64,000 nt of DNA from Archangium sp. (GCA_030681645.1 JAUXRX010000018.1:310001-374000); one strand, 5' to 3'. Shown: positions 40,797-51,246, numbered from the stretch's first letter. Numbers and translations: made by a program. Notes: generated from the sequence alone by a model not told the origin.

Positions 40797-41483
40797 ATGA
40801 CCGAAATGCTGATTAGCCACATCGAGGCGCTGGCGGCGCACGCGGCCGTCTGGGGTTTCCTGCTGGTGGTGCTCTTCATGACCATCGAGAGCTCCTTCAT
40901 TCCCTTCCCCAGCGAAGTGGTGATGATCCCCGCGGGGTTCCTGGCTGCGCGCGGCGGCCTGACCACCGGCCAGCCGGTGCTCGACGCGGTGCTGGCGGTG
41001 CTGTGCGGCACCCTGGGTTCGTTGCTGGGCGCCTACATCAACTACTTCCTCTTCAGCTGGCTGGGCAGCCCGTTCCTGGAGCGCTACGGGAAGTACTTCC
41101 TGCTCCCGCCGGCGAACCTGCGGCGCGCGGAAGAGCTCTTTCGCAGGTACGGGGCGGGGGCGACCTTCGTGTGCCGGCTGCTGCCCGCCATCCGCCAGCT
41201 GATCTCCATCCCCGCGGGGCTGGCGAAGATGCCCCTCAAGTCCTTCACGCTGTGGACGGGCCTGGGGGCGGGCATCTGGGTCACGGTGCTCACCGTGGTC
41301 GGCTTCGTGGTGGGCTCGCAGACGGCGACGATGACGTACGCCGAGCTGGTGCACACCGGCACGGCGATGGTGAAGCAGCACTTCGTGTGGATGATCCCCT
41401 CGCTGGTGCTCGCCTTCGTGGCCTACGTGCTGATCTCGAAGAAGATCATGCAGAGCCGAGAGCCCACCAGCAGCGCCGTCTGA
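40797..41483 (+). CDS. DedA-family membrane protein 2
   Basis: 228 residues from the ATG at 40797 (GGGAG 7 nt upstream). Same fold as the previous DedA but different in sequence: SSFIPFPSEVVMIPAGFLA near 38-56 and the signature FVCRLLPAIRQLISIPAGLA near 126-145. Four to five hydrophobic segments; basic C-terminal end. Probably membrane lipid handling. The LON-domain gene starts 2 bp after its stop, so they are likely co-transcribed. Confidence 0.92.
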   Translation: MTEMLISHIEALAAHAAVWGFLLVVLFMTIESSFIPFPSEVVMIPAGFLAARGGLTTGQPVLDAVLAVLCGTLGSLLGAYINYFLFSWLGSPFLERYGKYFLLPPANLRRAEELFRRYGAGATFVCRLLPAIRQLISIPAGLAKMPLKSFTLWTGLGAGIWVTVLTVVGFVVGSQTATMTYAELVHTGTAMVKQHFVWMIPSLVLAFVAYVLISKKIMQSREPTSSAV

Positions 41484-41485
41484 AG

Positions 41486-42142
41486 ATGCAGGCGATCGAC
41501 AAAGCCCGGGCCGCGGTGAAGCGGCTCAAGGTCTTCCCGTTGCCGTCGGTGGTGCTGCTGCCGGGCTCGGCCGCGCCCCTGCACATCTTCGAGCCCCGCT
41601 ACCGCGCCCTGGTGAAGGACGCGCTGGCCACCGACGGCCTGTTCGCGATGGCGCAGGTGATGCCCGGGCAGGAAGCGCTGATCGCGAACAAGCCCCAGCT
41701 CGAGGAGATGCTCTGCATCGGCCTCATCGGCATGAACGAAGAGCTGGAAGACGGCCGTTACAACATCGTGCTGGTGGGGGTGGCGCGGGCGCGGCTGCGC
41801 CACGAGCACGAGAGCACCCACCTCTACCGCGAGGTCGAGGCCGAGCTGATCGAAGACGAGGTGGTCGAGCCCGAGGCCGACGTGTCGCTGCGGCGCGCGG
41901 TGGTCGAGCTGGTGGCGCGGCTGCCCACGCAGGTGGGGCAGCGGGTGGCCCAGGTGGCCTCGCGGGTGTCGGGTGGGGCGCTGGCCGACGTGGTGGCGAG
42001 CACCTTCATGCAGGACCCCGCCAGGCGCTTCGAGGTGCTCAACGAGACCGACGTGCGGCTGCGCATGGAGATCGTCACCGAAGAGCTGCTGATGCTGGTG
42101 GGCCACCTGAAGCCCCGCAAGCCAGAGGGGCTGATGAACTGA
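41486..42142 (+). CDS. LON substrate-binding-domain protein
   Basis: 218 residues from the ATG at 41486. The whole protein is the N-terminal domain of Lon proteases (LON_substr_bdg): LKVFPLPSVVLLPGSAAPLHIFEPRYRALV at its start (18-47) and the LVGVARARLRHE core near 96-107. The AAA+ and Ser-Lys protease domains are absent, as in many free-standing family members. It may bind unfolded or oxidised proteins; no enzymatic residue is seen. Confidence 0.9.
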   Translation: MQAIDKARAAVKRLKVFPLPSVVLLPGSAAPLHIFEPRYRALVKDALATDGLFAMAQVMPGQEALIANKPQLEEMLCIGLIGMNEELEDGRYNIVLVGVARARLRHEHESTHLYREVEAELIEDEVVEPEADVSLRRAVVELVARLPTQVGQRVAQVASRVSGGALADVVASTFMQDPARRFEVLNETDVRLRMEIVTEELLMLVGHLKPRKPEGLMN

Positions 42143-42228
42143 AGGAGCGTCCCTCGCCTCCGCTCGGGATGAACGGGGACGAAGGCGAAGCGACTCACAG
42201 CAACCGACCGGAGGAGTAGGGTGACGCC

Positions 42229-44088
42229 ATGCGACTGGTGAAGCTGGGACTCGCGGCCGTCAACACCACGGTGGGCGCGTTCGGGAAGAACGTCGACCGT
42301 GCGGTGGGCCTGGCGCGCGAGATGGCGGCGCAGCAGGTGACGGTGGCGGTGTTCCCCGAGCAGCTCGTGGGAGGCTACCCGCAGGAAGACCTGGTGCAGT
42401 GGCAGGCCTTCGTCGACCGCCAGTGGGTCGAGCTGCTGCGCTACGCGGCCGAGACGGCGAAGCTGCCCCTGGTGTCGTGCCTGGGCGTGACGGTGGCGTT
42501 CCAGGGCCTGCGCTACAACTGCGCGGCGGTGGTGGCGGGGGGCCGGGTGCATGGCCTGGTGCCCAAGGAGAAGCTGCCCACGTACAACATCTTCTACGAG
42601 GGCCGCACCTTCGCGCGGGGGGCGGCGGGCATGCGCGAGTCGCACCGGGGCGTGCCGCTGGGCGACTTCCTCTTTCAGTTCGACTTCGGGGTGCTGGGCG
42701 TGGAGGTCTGCGAGGACGTGTGGAGCGCCGATGGCCCGATGCGCCGCCGCGCGTATTCGGGGGCGGAGCTGATCTGCAACCTGTCGGCCTCGCCCTTCCG
42801 CATCGGGGTGGACGGCACGCGGCGCGAGCTGGTGTCGACGCGGGCGGGCGATCACCAGGTGGCGCTGGCGTACGTGAACCAGGTGGGCGCGCAGGACGGG
42901 CTCATCTTCGACGGCGGCGGCTTCTTGAACCAGAACGGGCGCATGGCGCTGGTGCTGCCGCGCTTCCAGCAGACGTGGGGCGCGGCGACGATCGATCTCG
43001 ATCGGACCCTGCGGCTGCGCACCGAGAACACCACCTGGCGCGACGACAAGAAGAGCTGGGCGCTCGACGACGCGCCGGTGCCCACCCTGAAGGTGGACTT
43101 CGAGACGAGCCGCCAGGGGCTCACCTTTCCGGTGCCGGCGCAGCGGAGCTTCTTCCTGCCCTCGAGCGACCCGGTGCCCACCGCGCGCGAGCGCTACTGC
43201 GAAGACCTGCTCGACGCGCTGGCGATGGGCATCGGCGACTACTTCGAGAAGACGCGCGGCTTCAAGTGCATCGGCATCGCGCTCTCGGGCGGGCGCGACT
43301 CATTGCTCACGCTCTTGATCGCGCACCGCTACGCCGCGAAGGCAAAGGTGCCGATCGAGACCTTCTTCATGCCCACGCGCTACTCGTCGCAGGGCACGCG
43401 CGACGCCGCCGAGCTGATCGCGAAGGAGCTGGGCGTGGCGTTCCACATCATCTCGATCGACGAGGCCTTCGAGCGCGAGATGGCGGCGACGAAGGACATG
43501 CTGGGCGAGGCGCGGCCGCTCACCCCGGTCACGCTGCAGAACATTCAGGCGCGGCTGCGGGCGCAGCGCATGTGGAACTGGGCGAACTCGTCGGGCGGCC
43601 TGTTCCTGCAGACGGGGAACATGTCGGAGAAGGCGGTTGGCTACACCACCATCGGCGGCGACCTGATGGGCGCGCTGGCGGTGATCTCGAACCTGCCCAA
43701 GACGGTGGTGATGTACCTGCTGAGCTACCTGCTCGAGAAGCACGGGTACGAGGGCATCAAGGCGGTGACGGCGCGGCCGGCGGGGCCGGAGCTGGCGCCC
43801 AACCAGGTGGGCGAAGACGAGCTGATGCCGTTCCCCATTCTCGACGCGTGCTTCCACCTCTTCGCGGGGGAGAAGCTGGGCCCCGCGGACGTGGTGACGG
43901 CGGTGAAGGCCATCTTCCCCGAGCTGAGCGCGGAGGTGGCCGAGGCCCACGTGAAGAAGTTCGTGCGGCTCTTCACCCAGAGCATCTACAAGTGGGTGCA
44001 GTCGCCCATCGCGCTGCACGTCGGCAACCTCGATCTCGACCGGGAACGGGCGCTCCAGCTGCCGGTGGTGACGCAGACCGAGTGGTGA
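42229..44088 (+). CDS. nadE: Glutamine-dependent NAD+ synthase
   Basis: 619 residues, two domains. The N-terminal nitrilase-like glutaminase keeps the Glu-Lys-Cys triad: Glu44 (VFPEQL), Lys115 (PKEKLP) and Cys161 (VEVCEDVW). The C-terminal synthetase has the PP-loop SGGRDS at about 351-356. It converts nicotinic acid adenine dinucleotide to NAD+ with ATP and ammonia from glutamine, the last step of NAD synthesis. A 15-bp segment shared with the large inverted repeat at 1136-1222 lies just upstream (42195-42209). Confidence 0.95.
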   Translation: MRLVKLGLAAVNTTVGAFGKNVDRAVGLAREMAAQQVTVAVFPEQLVGGYPQEDLVQWQAFVDRQWVELLRYAAETAKLPLVSCLGVTVAFQGLRYNCAAVVAGGRVHGLVPKEKLPTYNIFYEGRTFARGAAGMRESHRGVPLGDFLFQFDFGVLGVEVCEDVWSADGPMRRRAYSGAELICNLSASPFRIGVDGTRRELVSTRAGDHQVALAYVNQVGAQDGLIFDGGGFLNQNGRMALVLPRFQQTWGAATIDLDRTLRLRTENTTWRDDKKSWALDDAPVPTLKVDFETSRQGLTFPVPAQRSFFLPSSDPVPTARERYCEDLLDALAMGIGDYFEKTRGFKCIGIALSGGRDSLLTLLIAHRYAAKAKVPIETFFMPTRYSSQGTRDAAELIAKELGVAFHIISIDEAFEREMAATKDMLGEARPLTPVTLQNIQARLRAQRMWNWANSSGGLFLQTGNMSEKAVGYTTIGGDLMGALAVISNLPKTVVMYLLSYLLEKHGYEGIKAVTARPAGPELAPNQVGEDELMPFPILDACFHLFAGEKLGPADVVTAVKAIFPELSAEVAEAHVKKFVRLFTQSIYKWVQSPIALHVGNLDLDRERALQLPVVTQTEW

Positions 44089-44173
44089 CCATGACCTGGG
44101 TTTCGCCTCGGCGAGAGCTGTGCCTGGCCTGGGTTGGTCTCGCGCAGCGTTCCGCTGCTGAGGGCAGCATTCC

Positions 44174-45187
44174 ATGAGCCGGCCGCTGTTCAGCCTGCGA
44201 CGGCTGGTGACGGCGTTGCTCGCGTGCTTCGCGGTGGCGCTGGGCGCCTTCGTGCTCGCCGTGGCCTTCGGCGAACAGGCGCTCGATCTCGACCAGGTGC
44301 GTACGCCGGGCAGCTCGCAGGAGCTGATCTTCTATTCGCTGCGCCTGCCCCGGGTGGTGCTGGCGGCGCTGGTGGGCTGCGCGCTCGCTTCGTCCGGGGC
44401 GATGCTGCAGTCGTTGCTGCGCAACCCGCTGGCGGACCCGTTCGTGCTCGGCGTCTCGGGAGGCGCGGCGCTGGGGGCGACGGTGGCGCTCGCCTTCGGG
44501 CTGTCGGTCTTCGCCTGGGTGCCGGGGCTCTCGGCCGTGTCGGCGTTCGCGTTGTTGGGGGCGCTGGGGGCGACGGTGCTGGTGCTGGTGGTGGGGAGGC
44601 TGGCGGGCGGCAATTCGCCGAACACCACGCTGCTGGCGGGGGTCATCTTCAACGCGTTCGCGCTGGCGGCGATCACCTTCATCAAGGCCCTGGTGGCGCC
44701 CGACAAGCTGGGCGAGATCCTCTTCTGGCTCGCGGGGAGCCTGGGCAACGAGCAGTGGTCGACGCTGGGGTCGACGGCGATCGTGGTGTTGCTCGCGGTG
44801 GGGGCGTTGGTGGTGCTCTCCCCGCGCCTGAACCTGCTCACGCTCGGCGAGGAGGACGCGCAGAGCCTGGGCGTCGACGTGAAGTGGACCCGCAGGTTGT
44901 TGCTGGTGACGGCGTCGGTGGCGGTCGCGGCCGTGGTGTCACTCTCGGGGCTGGTGGGCTTCGTGGGGTTGTTGGTGCCGCAGCTGACGCGGCTGCTCTT
45001 CGGGGTCGATCAGCGGATCTCGGTGCCGGCGAGCGCGCTGTTGGGGGCGGCCTTTCTCATGCTGGCGGATCTGTTTGCCCGGTTGCTGTTCCGGGTGTTC
45101 CAGACCGAGCCGCCGGTTGGGGTGATCACCGCGCTGCTGGGAGGGCCGCTTTTCCTCGCGCTCATGGCTCGGCAACGCAGAGGCTGA
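44174..45187 (+). CDS. FecCD-family ABC permease (iron-siderophore or cobalamin type), orphan
   Basis: 337 residues, eight to ten TM helices over the full length. Family signatures: RLPRVVLAALVGCALASSGA near 59-78, NPLADPFVLGVSGGAALG near 86-103, and the ATPase-contact region GLVGFVGLLVPQLTRLLFG near 258-276. It would import a metal chelate or vitamin B12. No ATPase or binding protein is adjacent, so the partners must be elsewhere. A hexamer-repeat region follows immediately. Confidence 0.93.
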   Translation: MSRPLFSLRRLVTALLACFAVALGAFVLAVAFGEQALDLDQVRTPGSSQELIFYSLRLPRVVLAALVGCALASSGAMLQSLLRNPLADPFVLGVSGGAALGATVALAFGLSVFAWVPGLSAVSAFALLGALGATVLVLVVGRLAGGNSPNTTLLAGVIFNAFALAAITFIKALVAPDKLGEILFWLAGSLGNEQWSTLGSTAIVVLLAVGALVVLSPRLNLLTLGEEDAQSLGVDVKWTRRLLLVTASVAVAAVVSLSGLVGFVGLLVPQLTRLLFGVDQRISVPASALLGAAFLMLADLFARLLFRVFQTEPPVGVITALLGGPLFLALMARQRRG

Positions 45188-45591
<404 letters not shown>

Positions 45592-48500
45592 TCACTGCTC
45601 AAAACAGATCTGCTCGTCCCCCCTCGCGCTTCCCCCCCCCGCAATCGGCGGGACTCCGCACACGCACAAACCGAAGTCACAGTACCGTCCCCCACTGCAC
45701 CCCGCGTGGCACGAAATCCCCCCTGAACCCCGGCAGAACGTGTCGTTGTCGAGGCAGATCCCGCTCGTATTGCAGCACCCGTCAGGGCACGTCGACGGGC
45801 TGCAGGGCTGGCACGCCCCGCCAGCACACCCGTTCGCGCAGCTCGAGGTGCTCGAGCCGTAGCTGCAGTTGCCAGCAGAGCACGTGCCCGACGACGAGAA
45901 GATCCGCAGCGTCCAGGCGTCGTCACACACGCTCGGCGGCGGCGAGTTGCAGGTGACTCCAGAGCACGGGTCGCCAACGCACACCCCTCCGCTGCAGCCG
46001 AACTGGCAGCTCGCGTCGACCGGCGCATAGGTGCAGTTGCCCTGGCCGTCGTTGCAGGTGCCGGGGTTCGCGTACGCGCGCGCCACGTTGCCCATGCAGA
46101 TCGGCGCCGGCGGGCTGTTGCACGCGGTGTCGACGGGCGGATAGCTGCAGGTGCCGGCGCTGCACGTGCCGCTCGACGAGAACGTGCGCACCGTGTTCGC
46201 CCCGTTGCACGTCGGCGCGGGGGGCGCGTTGCAGGCCACGCTGCTCGACGGGTAGCTGCACGAACCTCCGCTGCACGTGCCCGGCGCGGTGTACGACCGC
46301 CGCGTGGTCGAGTCGGCGCAGTCCGGGCCCGGCGCGCTGTTGCAGGTCACGCCTGTGCACGGGTTCGGGTTGCAGGCGCCGTTGGCGCAGCCGAAGCCGC
46401 AGGTGCTGTCGGTGGTGCCATAGCCGCACGCCCCGCTCGTGCACGTGCCCGCCGCGGTGTAGCTGCGCAAGGTGGTGCTGGTGACGCAGAAGTTCGGAGG
46501 CGGGGTGTTGCAGGCGAGGTCGTTGGGCGCGTAGCTGCACGTGCCGGCGCTGCACGTGCCCGAGGCTGCGTACGTGCGCCGCGTGGTCCCGTTCGCGCAG
46601 GTCGGGCCGGGCGGCGTCGTGCAGGTCACGCCCGCGCACGGGTCTCCCGCGCACGCGCCGTTCGAGCAGCCGTTGCTGCAGGTCGAATCAGTCGAGGTGT
46701 AGTTGCAGTTGCCCCCGCTGCAGGTGCCCGCGGCGCTGAAGGTGCGCAGGGTGCTGGTGCTCACGCAGGTGGCCGCGGGAGGCGCGTTGCACACGGTGTC
46801 CTGCGTCGGGTACGTGCAGGTGCCTCCGCCACAGGACCCCGGGCTGCCCGAGGTGCGCCGGGTGGTGCCGTTGAGACAGGTGGCCGCGGGCGGCGTGGTG
46901 CACGTCACCCCCGCACAGGGGTCGGCGTTGCACATGCCGCCGGTGCACCCGTTGGAGCAGACGGTGTCGGTCGGAGCGTAGTTGCAGGTGCCCCCCGAGC
47001 AGGTGCCGCTGGCCGCGAAGGTGCGCCGGCTGGTGCCGACACAGACCGCGGGGGGCGGGGTGCTGCAGGCGGTGTCGGTGGGCGTGTACGAGCAGGTGCC
47101 GGCCGAGCAGGTGCCGGTGGCCGAGAACGTGCGGCGCTGGTTGCCCTGGCAGGTCGCGCCCGGAGGGGTGTTGCAGGTGATGCCTGAGCAGGGGTCGGCG
47201 ACGCAGCTCCCATTCACGCAGCCGTAGGGGCAGCTGGTGTCGGCCGGGGTGTAGTTGCAGCTGCCCAGCGCACAGGTGCCGCTGCTCGAGTAGGTGCGGC
47301 GGGTGGTGCCGTTGAGGCAGATCGCGCTCGGCGGCGCCATGCAGGTCACGCCCTGGCAGGGATCTCCCAGGCACTGGCCCGCGTTGCAGCCGCTGGCGCA
47401 GGTGGTGTCCTGCGGGGCGTAGCTGCAGCTCCCCAGGCTGCACGCGCCCGGCGAGATGTAGCTGCGCCGCACGCTGCCCATGCAGGTCGAGACGGGCGGG
47501 GTGGTGCAGCTCATGCTCGCGCAGGGATCTCCGGTGCACTGCGCCGTCGCGCCGTCGCAGCCGAACTGGCAGGTGGTCTGCGTCTCGGCGTAGGTGCAGC
47601 TGCCGAGGCTGCAGGTGCCCTGGGCCGCGTAGCTGACGCGCGTGCTGCCGTTGCACCGCGCCGCGGGAGGCGATTCGCACAGCACCCCCGCGCAGGGATC
47701 GGGGTTGCACGCGCCGCCGTTGCACCCGAAGGCGCAGGTGGTGTCGACCTGCGAATACGTGCACCCGCTCGCGCCGCACGTGCCGGGAGACTCGTAGCCA
47801 CGCCGTACGTTGCCCATGCACACCGCCTGCGGCGGCACGAGGCAGCCCTGGCAGACGTCGTTGACGCACGAGCCGTCGGTGCACCCGAACGCGCAGGTGA
47901 AGGTCTGGGTGCCGTACTGGCAGAGGCCTCCGCCGCAGGTGCCGGGCGCGCGGAAGGCGGTGCGCTCCGACGCGCTGGAACAGGTCGCCGCGGGGGGCGC
48001 ATCACAGCCGCCGCAGGCCACGCCGCCCAGGCCGCACTGGGCGCCGCTCTGCTGGCTGGGGCGCAGGCACGCCCCTGAGGCCGTGCAGCACCCCGCGGGG
48101 CAGCTGGTCGCGTCGCACACGCAGCTGCCGCCCGCGCAGCGCTGGCCGATCGCGCAGGTGGGGCCGCTGCCGCACTCGCAGTTTCCCCCCGCGGTGCAGG
48201 TGTCTGCGCCCATGCCGCAGGTCGAGCAGGCGCTCCCGTTGGCGCCGCAGGTGTCGAGGCCGCGCGGGGCGCACGTCGAGCCCGAGCAGCAGCCCGTGGA
48301 ACACGACTGCAGGCAGCCTCCGCACGCGCCGTCGACGCAGGCCTCGGTGCCCGGGCAGGTCTCGCAAGCGCCGCCCGCGCGGCCGCACTTCACCGAGCTC
48401 TGGCCGGGTACGCAGGTGTTTCCGTCGCAGCAGCCGTTGGGGCAGGTCGACGGGCTGCACGCGGTGCCGCCGTCGGCACCTCCACCACCGCCGCTGCCGC

Positions 48501-48741
48501 CGCCCATGCCGCCGCCGGTGGTGGCGCCACCACCCGCCCCTCCGCCCGTCGCGTTCCCGCCGCCCGCGCCGTCACAGGTGGCGCGGCAGCTCGAGTCGGC
48601 GCAGCACAACAGCCCCGAGGGACACCGGCCCCCTTCTCCGCACCCGAAGAATTGCAGCAGCTCCGGATCGACCACCTTGCAGCCGCCGAACGAGAGGGTG
48701 AGCAGCAGCAGCGCTGCCCGGAAGGCGTTTCGTGGGGACAT
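45592..48741 (-). CDS. Giant Cys-repeat surface lipoprotein
   Basis: 1049 residues; lipobox FGGC (Cys21). After a Gly/Ala-rich linker (60-100) come short Cys-rich knots (100-250), then about nine larger modules of 50-110 residues with the plan DPCxGVTCxxPPxxxC, TRRTY, GTCSxGxCxY, CxxGCxxGxC. The total is over 120 cysteines. No catalytic motif. Such proteins are rigid disulfide rods on the outer surface and probably act as adhesins or matrix components. Repeats differ enough (no DNA-level identity over long runs) to suggest an old expansion. Confidence 0.88.
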   Translation of the reverse strand: MSPRNAFRAALLLLTLSFGGCKVVDPELLQFFGCGEGGRCPSGLLCCADSSCRATCDGAGGGNATGGGAGGGATTGGGMGGGSGGGGGADGGTACSPSTCPNGCCDGNTCVPGQSSVKCGRAGGACETCPGTEACVDGACGGCLQSCSTGCCSGSTCAPRGLDTCGANGSACSTCGMGADTCTAGGNCECGSGPTCAIGQRCAGGSCVCDATSCPAGCCTASGACLRPSQQSGAQCGLGGVACGGCDAPPAATCSSASERTAFRAPGTCGGGLCQYGTQTFTCAFGCTDGSCVNDVCQGCLVPPQAVCMGNVRRGYESPGTCGASGCTYSQVDTTCAFGCNGGACNPDPCAGVLCESPPAARCNGSTRVSYAAQGTCSLGSCTYAETQTTCQFGCDGATAQCTGDPCASMSCTTPPVSTCMGSVRRSYISPGACSLGSCSYAPQDTTCASGCNAGQCLGDPCQGVTCMAPPSAICLNGTTRRTYSSSGTCALGSCNYTPADTSCPYGCVNGSCVADPCSGITCNTPPGATCQGNQRRTFSATGTCSAGTCSYTPTDTACSTPPPAVCVGTSRRTFAASGTCSGGTCNYAPTDTVCSNGCTGGMCNADPCAGVTCTTPPAATCLNGTTRRTSGSPGSCGGGTCTYPTQDTVCNAPPAATCVSTSTLRTFSAAGTCSGGNCNYTSTDSTCSNGCSNGACAGDPCAGVTCTTPPGPTCANGTTRRTYAASGTCSAGTCSYAPNDLACNTPPPNFCVTSTTLRSYTAAGTCTSGACGYGTTDSTCGFGCANGACNPNPCTGVTCNSAPGPDCADSTTRRSYTAPGTCSGGSCSYPSSSVACNAPPAPTCNGANTVRTFSSSGTCSAGTCSYPPVDTACNSPPAPICMGNVARAYANPGTCNDGQGNCTYAPVDASCQFGCSGGVCVGDPCSGVTCNSPPPSVCDDAWTLRIFSSSGTCSAGNCSYGSSTSSCANGCAGGACQPCSPSTCPDGCCNTSGICLDNDTFCRGSGGISCHAGCSGGRYCDFGLCVCGVPPIAGGGSARGDEQICFEQ

Positions 48742-48783
48742 TCGCCCGACGCTAGCACCCGCCCGGAGAGGGCTCGGGTGAGC

Positions 48784-50109
48784 TCAGCGCCGGCGGCGGA
48801 AGAGCGCGAGCGCGACGAGGAGCGCGGGGAACAGCTCGACGCTCGAGCAGCCGCAGCCCGGCTTCGCCTTCGTACCGGCGAGCACCTTGAATGCCTGCGC
48901 GAGGGTGGCCTGCTCGCCCGAGAGGTTGATCACCGACACGTCGTAGGTGCCCGGCGTGAGCAGGTTCGCGGTGAGCGCGGCGCTGATCACCCCGCCCGAC
49001 TCCACGATCGCCCCTTCCACGCGGGTGCCACCGATCAAGACCTGCGCGCCCGTGCGGAACCCCGCGCCGGTGATGAACAGGCTGGTCGCGTCTCCCGCGT
49101 ACGTCTGGGCCGGCGTCACCGCGGTGATCGAGAGCGCCTCGGTGCCGGTGTTGCCGCCACCGCTCCCGCCCGTGCCGCCTCCACCGCCCGTGCCGCCGCC
49201 CCCACCGCCCGTGCCCATGCCGCCGTCGCTGTCGAAGACCTGGTAGCCGTTGGGGAGGACGCCCTCGACACCGCCCGGGTTGCGCACCCTGACGTCGTAC
49301 CGCCCTGCAGGCAGGCCCACCGGCACCGTCGCGCCGATGGTGACCGAGGTGAGGTTGTTCACCATGAGCTCGTTCGTGCCGAGGAAGGCGCGTGCACCGA
49401 GCTCGAAGTTGCTCCCCACGATGACGACGTTCGTCGACACGTTGGTGAGGCTGCTCGAAGGGGTGATGGACGTCACCGTGACCGCGACGTCAGGCACCTC
49501 GAGCACCAGCCGGATGATCCAGTTGCGGTTGAGGCCGCCGAAGTACCCGCCGTCGGGCTGGTCGAAGCGCGCGAAGGTGCCGAAGCCCTCGAAGAACCAG
49601 TTCGCGTTCGGCTTGGGCGTGGTCGCAGTGTCGAGCGCGATGGTGGTGCCATCGGCGGCCGTCTCGAGGATCTGGGAGACCTTCACGAACACCTTTCCGC
49701 TCGGCACGGTGATGGGGTTGGGGAAGGTGTAGCGGTTGAACATCGTCGAGGACGGCGTGAGGGCGAGGGCCTCGCCTGAGATGCGCCCGAAGTAGGTGCT
49801 CCCGCCGTCGTTCGGCCTGGGCGGAGGCACGGTGCCGGCCGATTCGTCCCAGAGATCGAACTCGTACTGCCCCAGCACGGCGCCGCTCTGCATCATGTAG
49901 GGCACGAGCAGGATGTCGATGGCGATGATCCGCAGCGGGTAGTCGGACGGATCAGGCTCGAAGAGCACGCCCGCGCCCTGGTACTCGCCGAAGCTCAGCC
50001 CCGCGAAGATGTTGCCCGCGCCGGTGAAGGTGTCGTTCTTGATCACCTTCGTGCCCGCGACCGCCGTCCCTGCCATCAGCGCTGCCAACAGCACCACTCG
50101 TGACGTCAT
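48784..50109 (-). CDS. IPT/TIG-domain protein with MYXO-CTERM sorting tail
   Basis: 441 residues from the ATG at 50109; signal peptide ends near AVAG. An N-terminal beta-rich domain (20-200), an IPT/TIG domain (about 205-290; VTSITPSSSLTNVSTNVVIVG), a Gly-rich linker, a second IPT/TIG (about 335-415) and a C-terminal tail: GCGCSS, hydrophobic helix, then RRRR. Cys-hydrophobic-Arg is the MYXO-CTERM layout, which directs myxobacterial proteins to the cell surface after processing. Same direction as the giant Cys-repeat gene, 42 bp upstream of it, so they may be co-transcribed. Confidence 0.9.
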   Translation of the reverse strand: MTSRVVLLAALMAGTAVAGTKVIKNDTFTGAGNIFAGLSFGEYQGAGVLFEPDPSDYPLRIIAIDILLVPYMMQSGAVLGQYEFDLWDESAGTVPPPRPNDGGSTYFGRISGEALALTPSSTMFNRYTFPNPITVPSGKVFVKVSQILETAADGTTIALDTATTPKPNANWFFEGFGTFARFDQPDGGYFGGLNRNWIIRLVLEVPDVAVTVTSITPSSSLTNVSTNVVIVGSNFELGARAFLGTNELMVNNLTSVTIGATVPVGLPAGRYDVRVRNPGGVEGVLPNGYQVFDSDGGMGTGGGGGGTGGGGGTGGSGGGNTGTEALSITAVTPAQTYAGDATSLFITGAGFRTGAQVLIGGTRVEGAIVESGGVISAALTANLLTPGTYDVSVINLSGEQATLAQAFKVLAGTKAKPGCGCSSVELFPALLVALALFRRRR

Positions 50110-50166
50110 GGGCGGAATGGTACCCCACGCGATTCGAAAATTCGGGGGCTCACACCCGCGCACATC

Positions 50167-51246
50167 TCAGGGGCGGGCGGTGAGCAGGGCCCGCAGGGTG
50201 TCGTACGCGTGCCGCAGGGCTGACACGCTGGCGCTCTCGCCGCGCTGGTGGGCCTGGGCCGTCTCACCGGGCCCGAAGTTCACCGCGTCGACGCCCAGCT
50301 CGGAGAAACGGGCGACGTCGGTCCACGCCTGCTTCGCCTCGGCGGGGCGGCCGCTGAGCTTCTCCAGCGCCTGGAACCAGGGGTTGCTGCCGCACAGCTT
50401 CCCGCTGGGCGCGAGATCGATGAACGACACCTCGCAGCGCCCCCCCACGAAGGCGAACACGTCGGCCTGGGCCTGGGCCACGGGCTTTCCCGGGGCGAAG
50501 CGGTAGTTCACGTTGAGCTCGAACGAGTCGGCCACCACGTTGCGCGCGCGGCCTCCCTTCGCCAGCGTCGCGCTCATCACCTCGTAGAAGGTGTGGCCTT
50601 CGACGATCACCGGGGTGCGCTCGCGGGCGGCGAGCTCGGTGAGCAGCGGCCCGGCCGCGTGAATGGCGTTCTTCCCCTGCCACGGGCGGGCGGAATGCGC
50701 GGCCTGGCCCTGGAAGCGCAGCGTGGCGTGGAGCGTGCCCACGCAGCCGACCTGCACCGCGCCGTCGGTGGGCTCCATGGCGATGGCGAAGCGCAGGCCC
50801 TTCAGCTCGGGCACGCGCTCGAAGAGCGGCCCCAGGCCTGATTCCTGGAAAGGGCCTTCCTCGCGCTCGTAGAAGACCAGCAGCAGGTTCACCGGCAGGG
50901 TGTCGCGGGGCAGCGATTCGGCCAGCGCCATCATCACCGCCAGCGCGCCCTTCATGTCGGAGCTGCCCAGGCCGAAGAGCCGATCGCCCTCGAGGCGGGG
51001 CGGGTTGCCCTCGGGGTGGGCCGGCACGGTGTCGAGGTGGCCCACCAGGGCGATGGTGGGTCGCGCATCGACGCGGCGCCCCACCACCAGCGAGTGCGAG
51101 ACGCGGACGATCTCGTCGGGGGGGTAGTGCTGGTGCGCCCACGCCTCGACGTGGTCGGCGATCGCCGCCTCGTGGCCGATCACCGAGTGGATCTGCACCA
51201 GCTGCAGCGCCCGCTCTGCCAGGACTGAGCGGAGCGCCAGCGTCAT
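50167..51246 (-). CDS. dapE: Succinyl-diaminopimelate desuccinylase (M20 metallopeptidase)
   Basis: 359 residues. Metal ligands and catalytic groups of the M20 family are present: His in VGHLDTVPA (about 68-76), Asp in GLGSSDMKGA (about 92-101), and Glu-Glu in YEREEGPF (about 125-132). The actinobacterial-type DapE is the best fit because dapD overlaps it by 4 bp. It removes succinate to yield LL-diaminopimelate for lysine and peptidoglycan. Other M20 amidohydrolases remain possible but less likely in this setting. Confidence 0.9.
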   Translation of the reverse strand: MTLALRSVLAERALQLVQIHSVIGHEAAIADHVEAWAHQHYPPDEIVRVSHSLVVGRRVDARPTIALVGHLDTVPAHPEGNPPRLEGDRLFGLGSSDMKGALAVMMALAESLPRDTLPVNLLLVFYEREEGPFQESGLGPLFERVPELKGLRFAIAMEPTDGAVQVGCVGTLHATLRFQGQAAHSARPWQGKNAIHAAGPLLTELAARERTPVIVEGHTFYEVMSATLAKGGRARNVVADSFELNVNYRFAPGKPVAQAQADVFAFVGGRCEVSFIDLAPSGKLCGSNPWFQALEKLSGRPAEAKQAWTDVARFSELGVDAVNFGPGETAQAHQRGESASVSALRHAYDTLRALLTARP

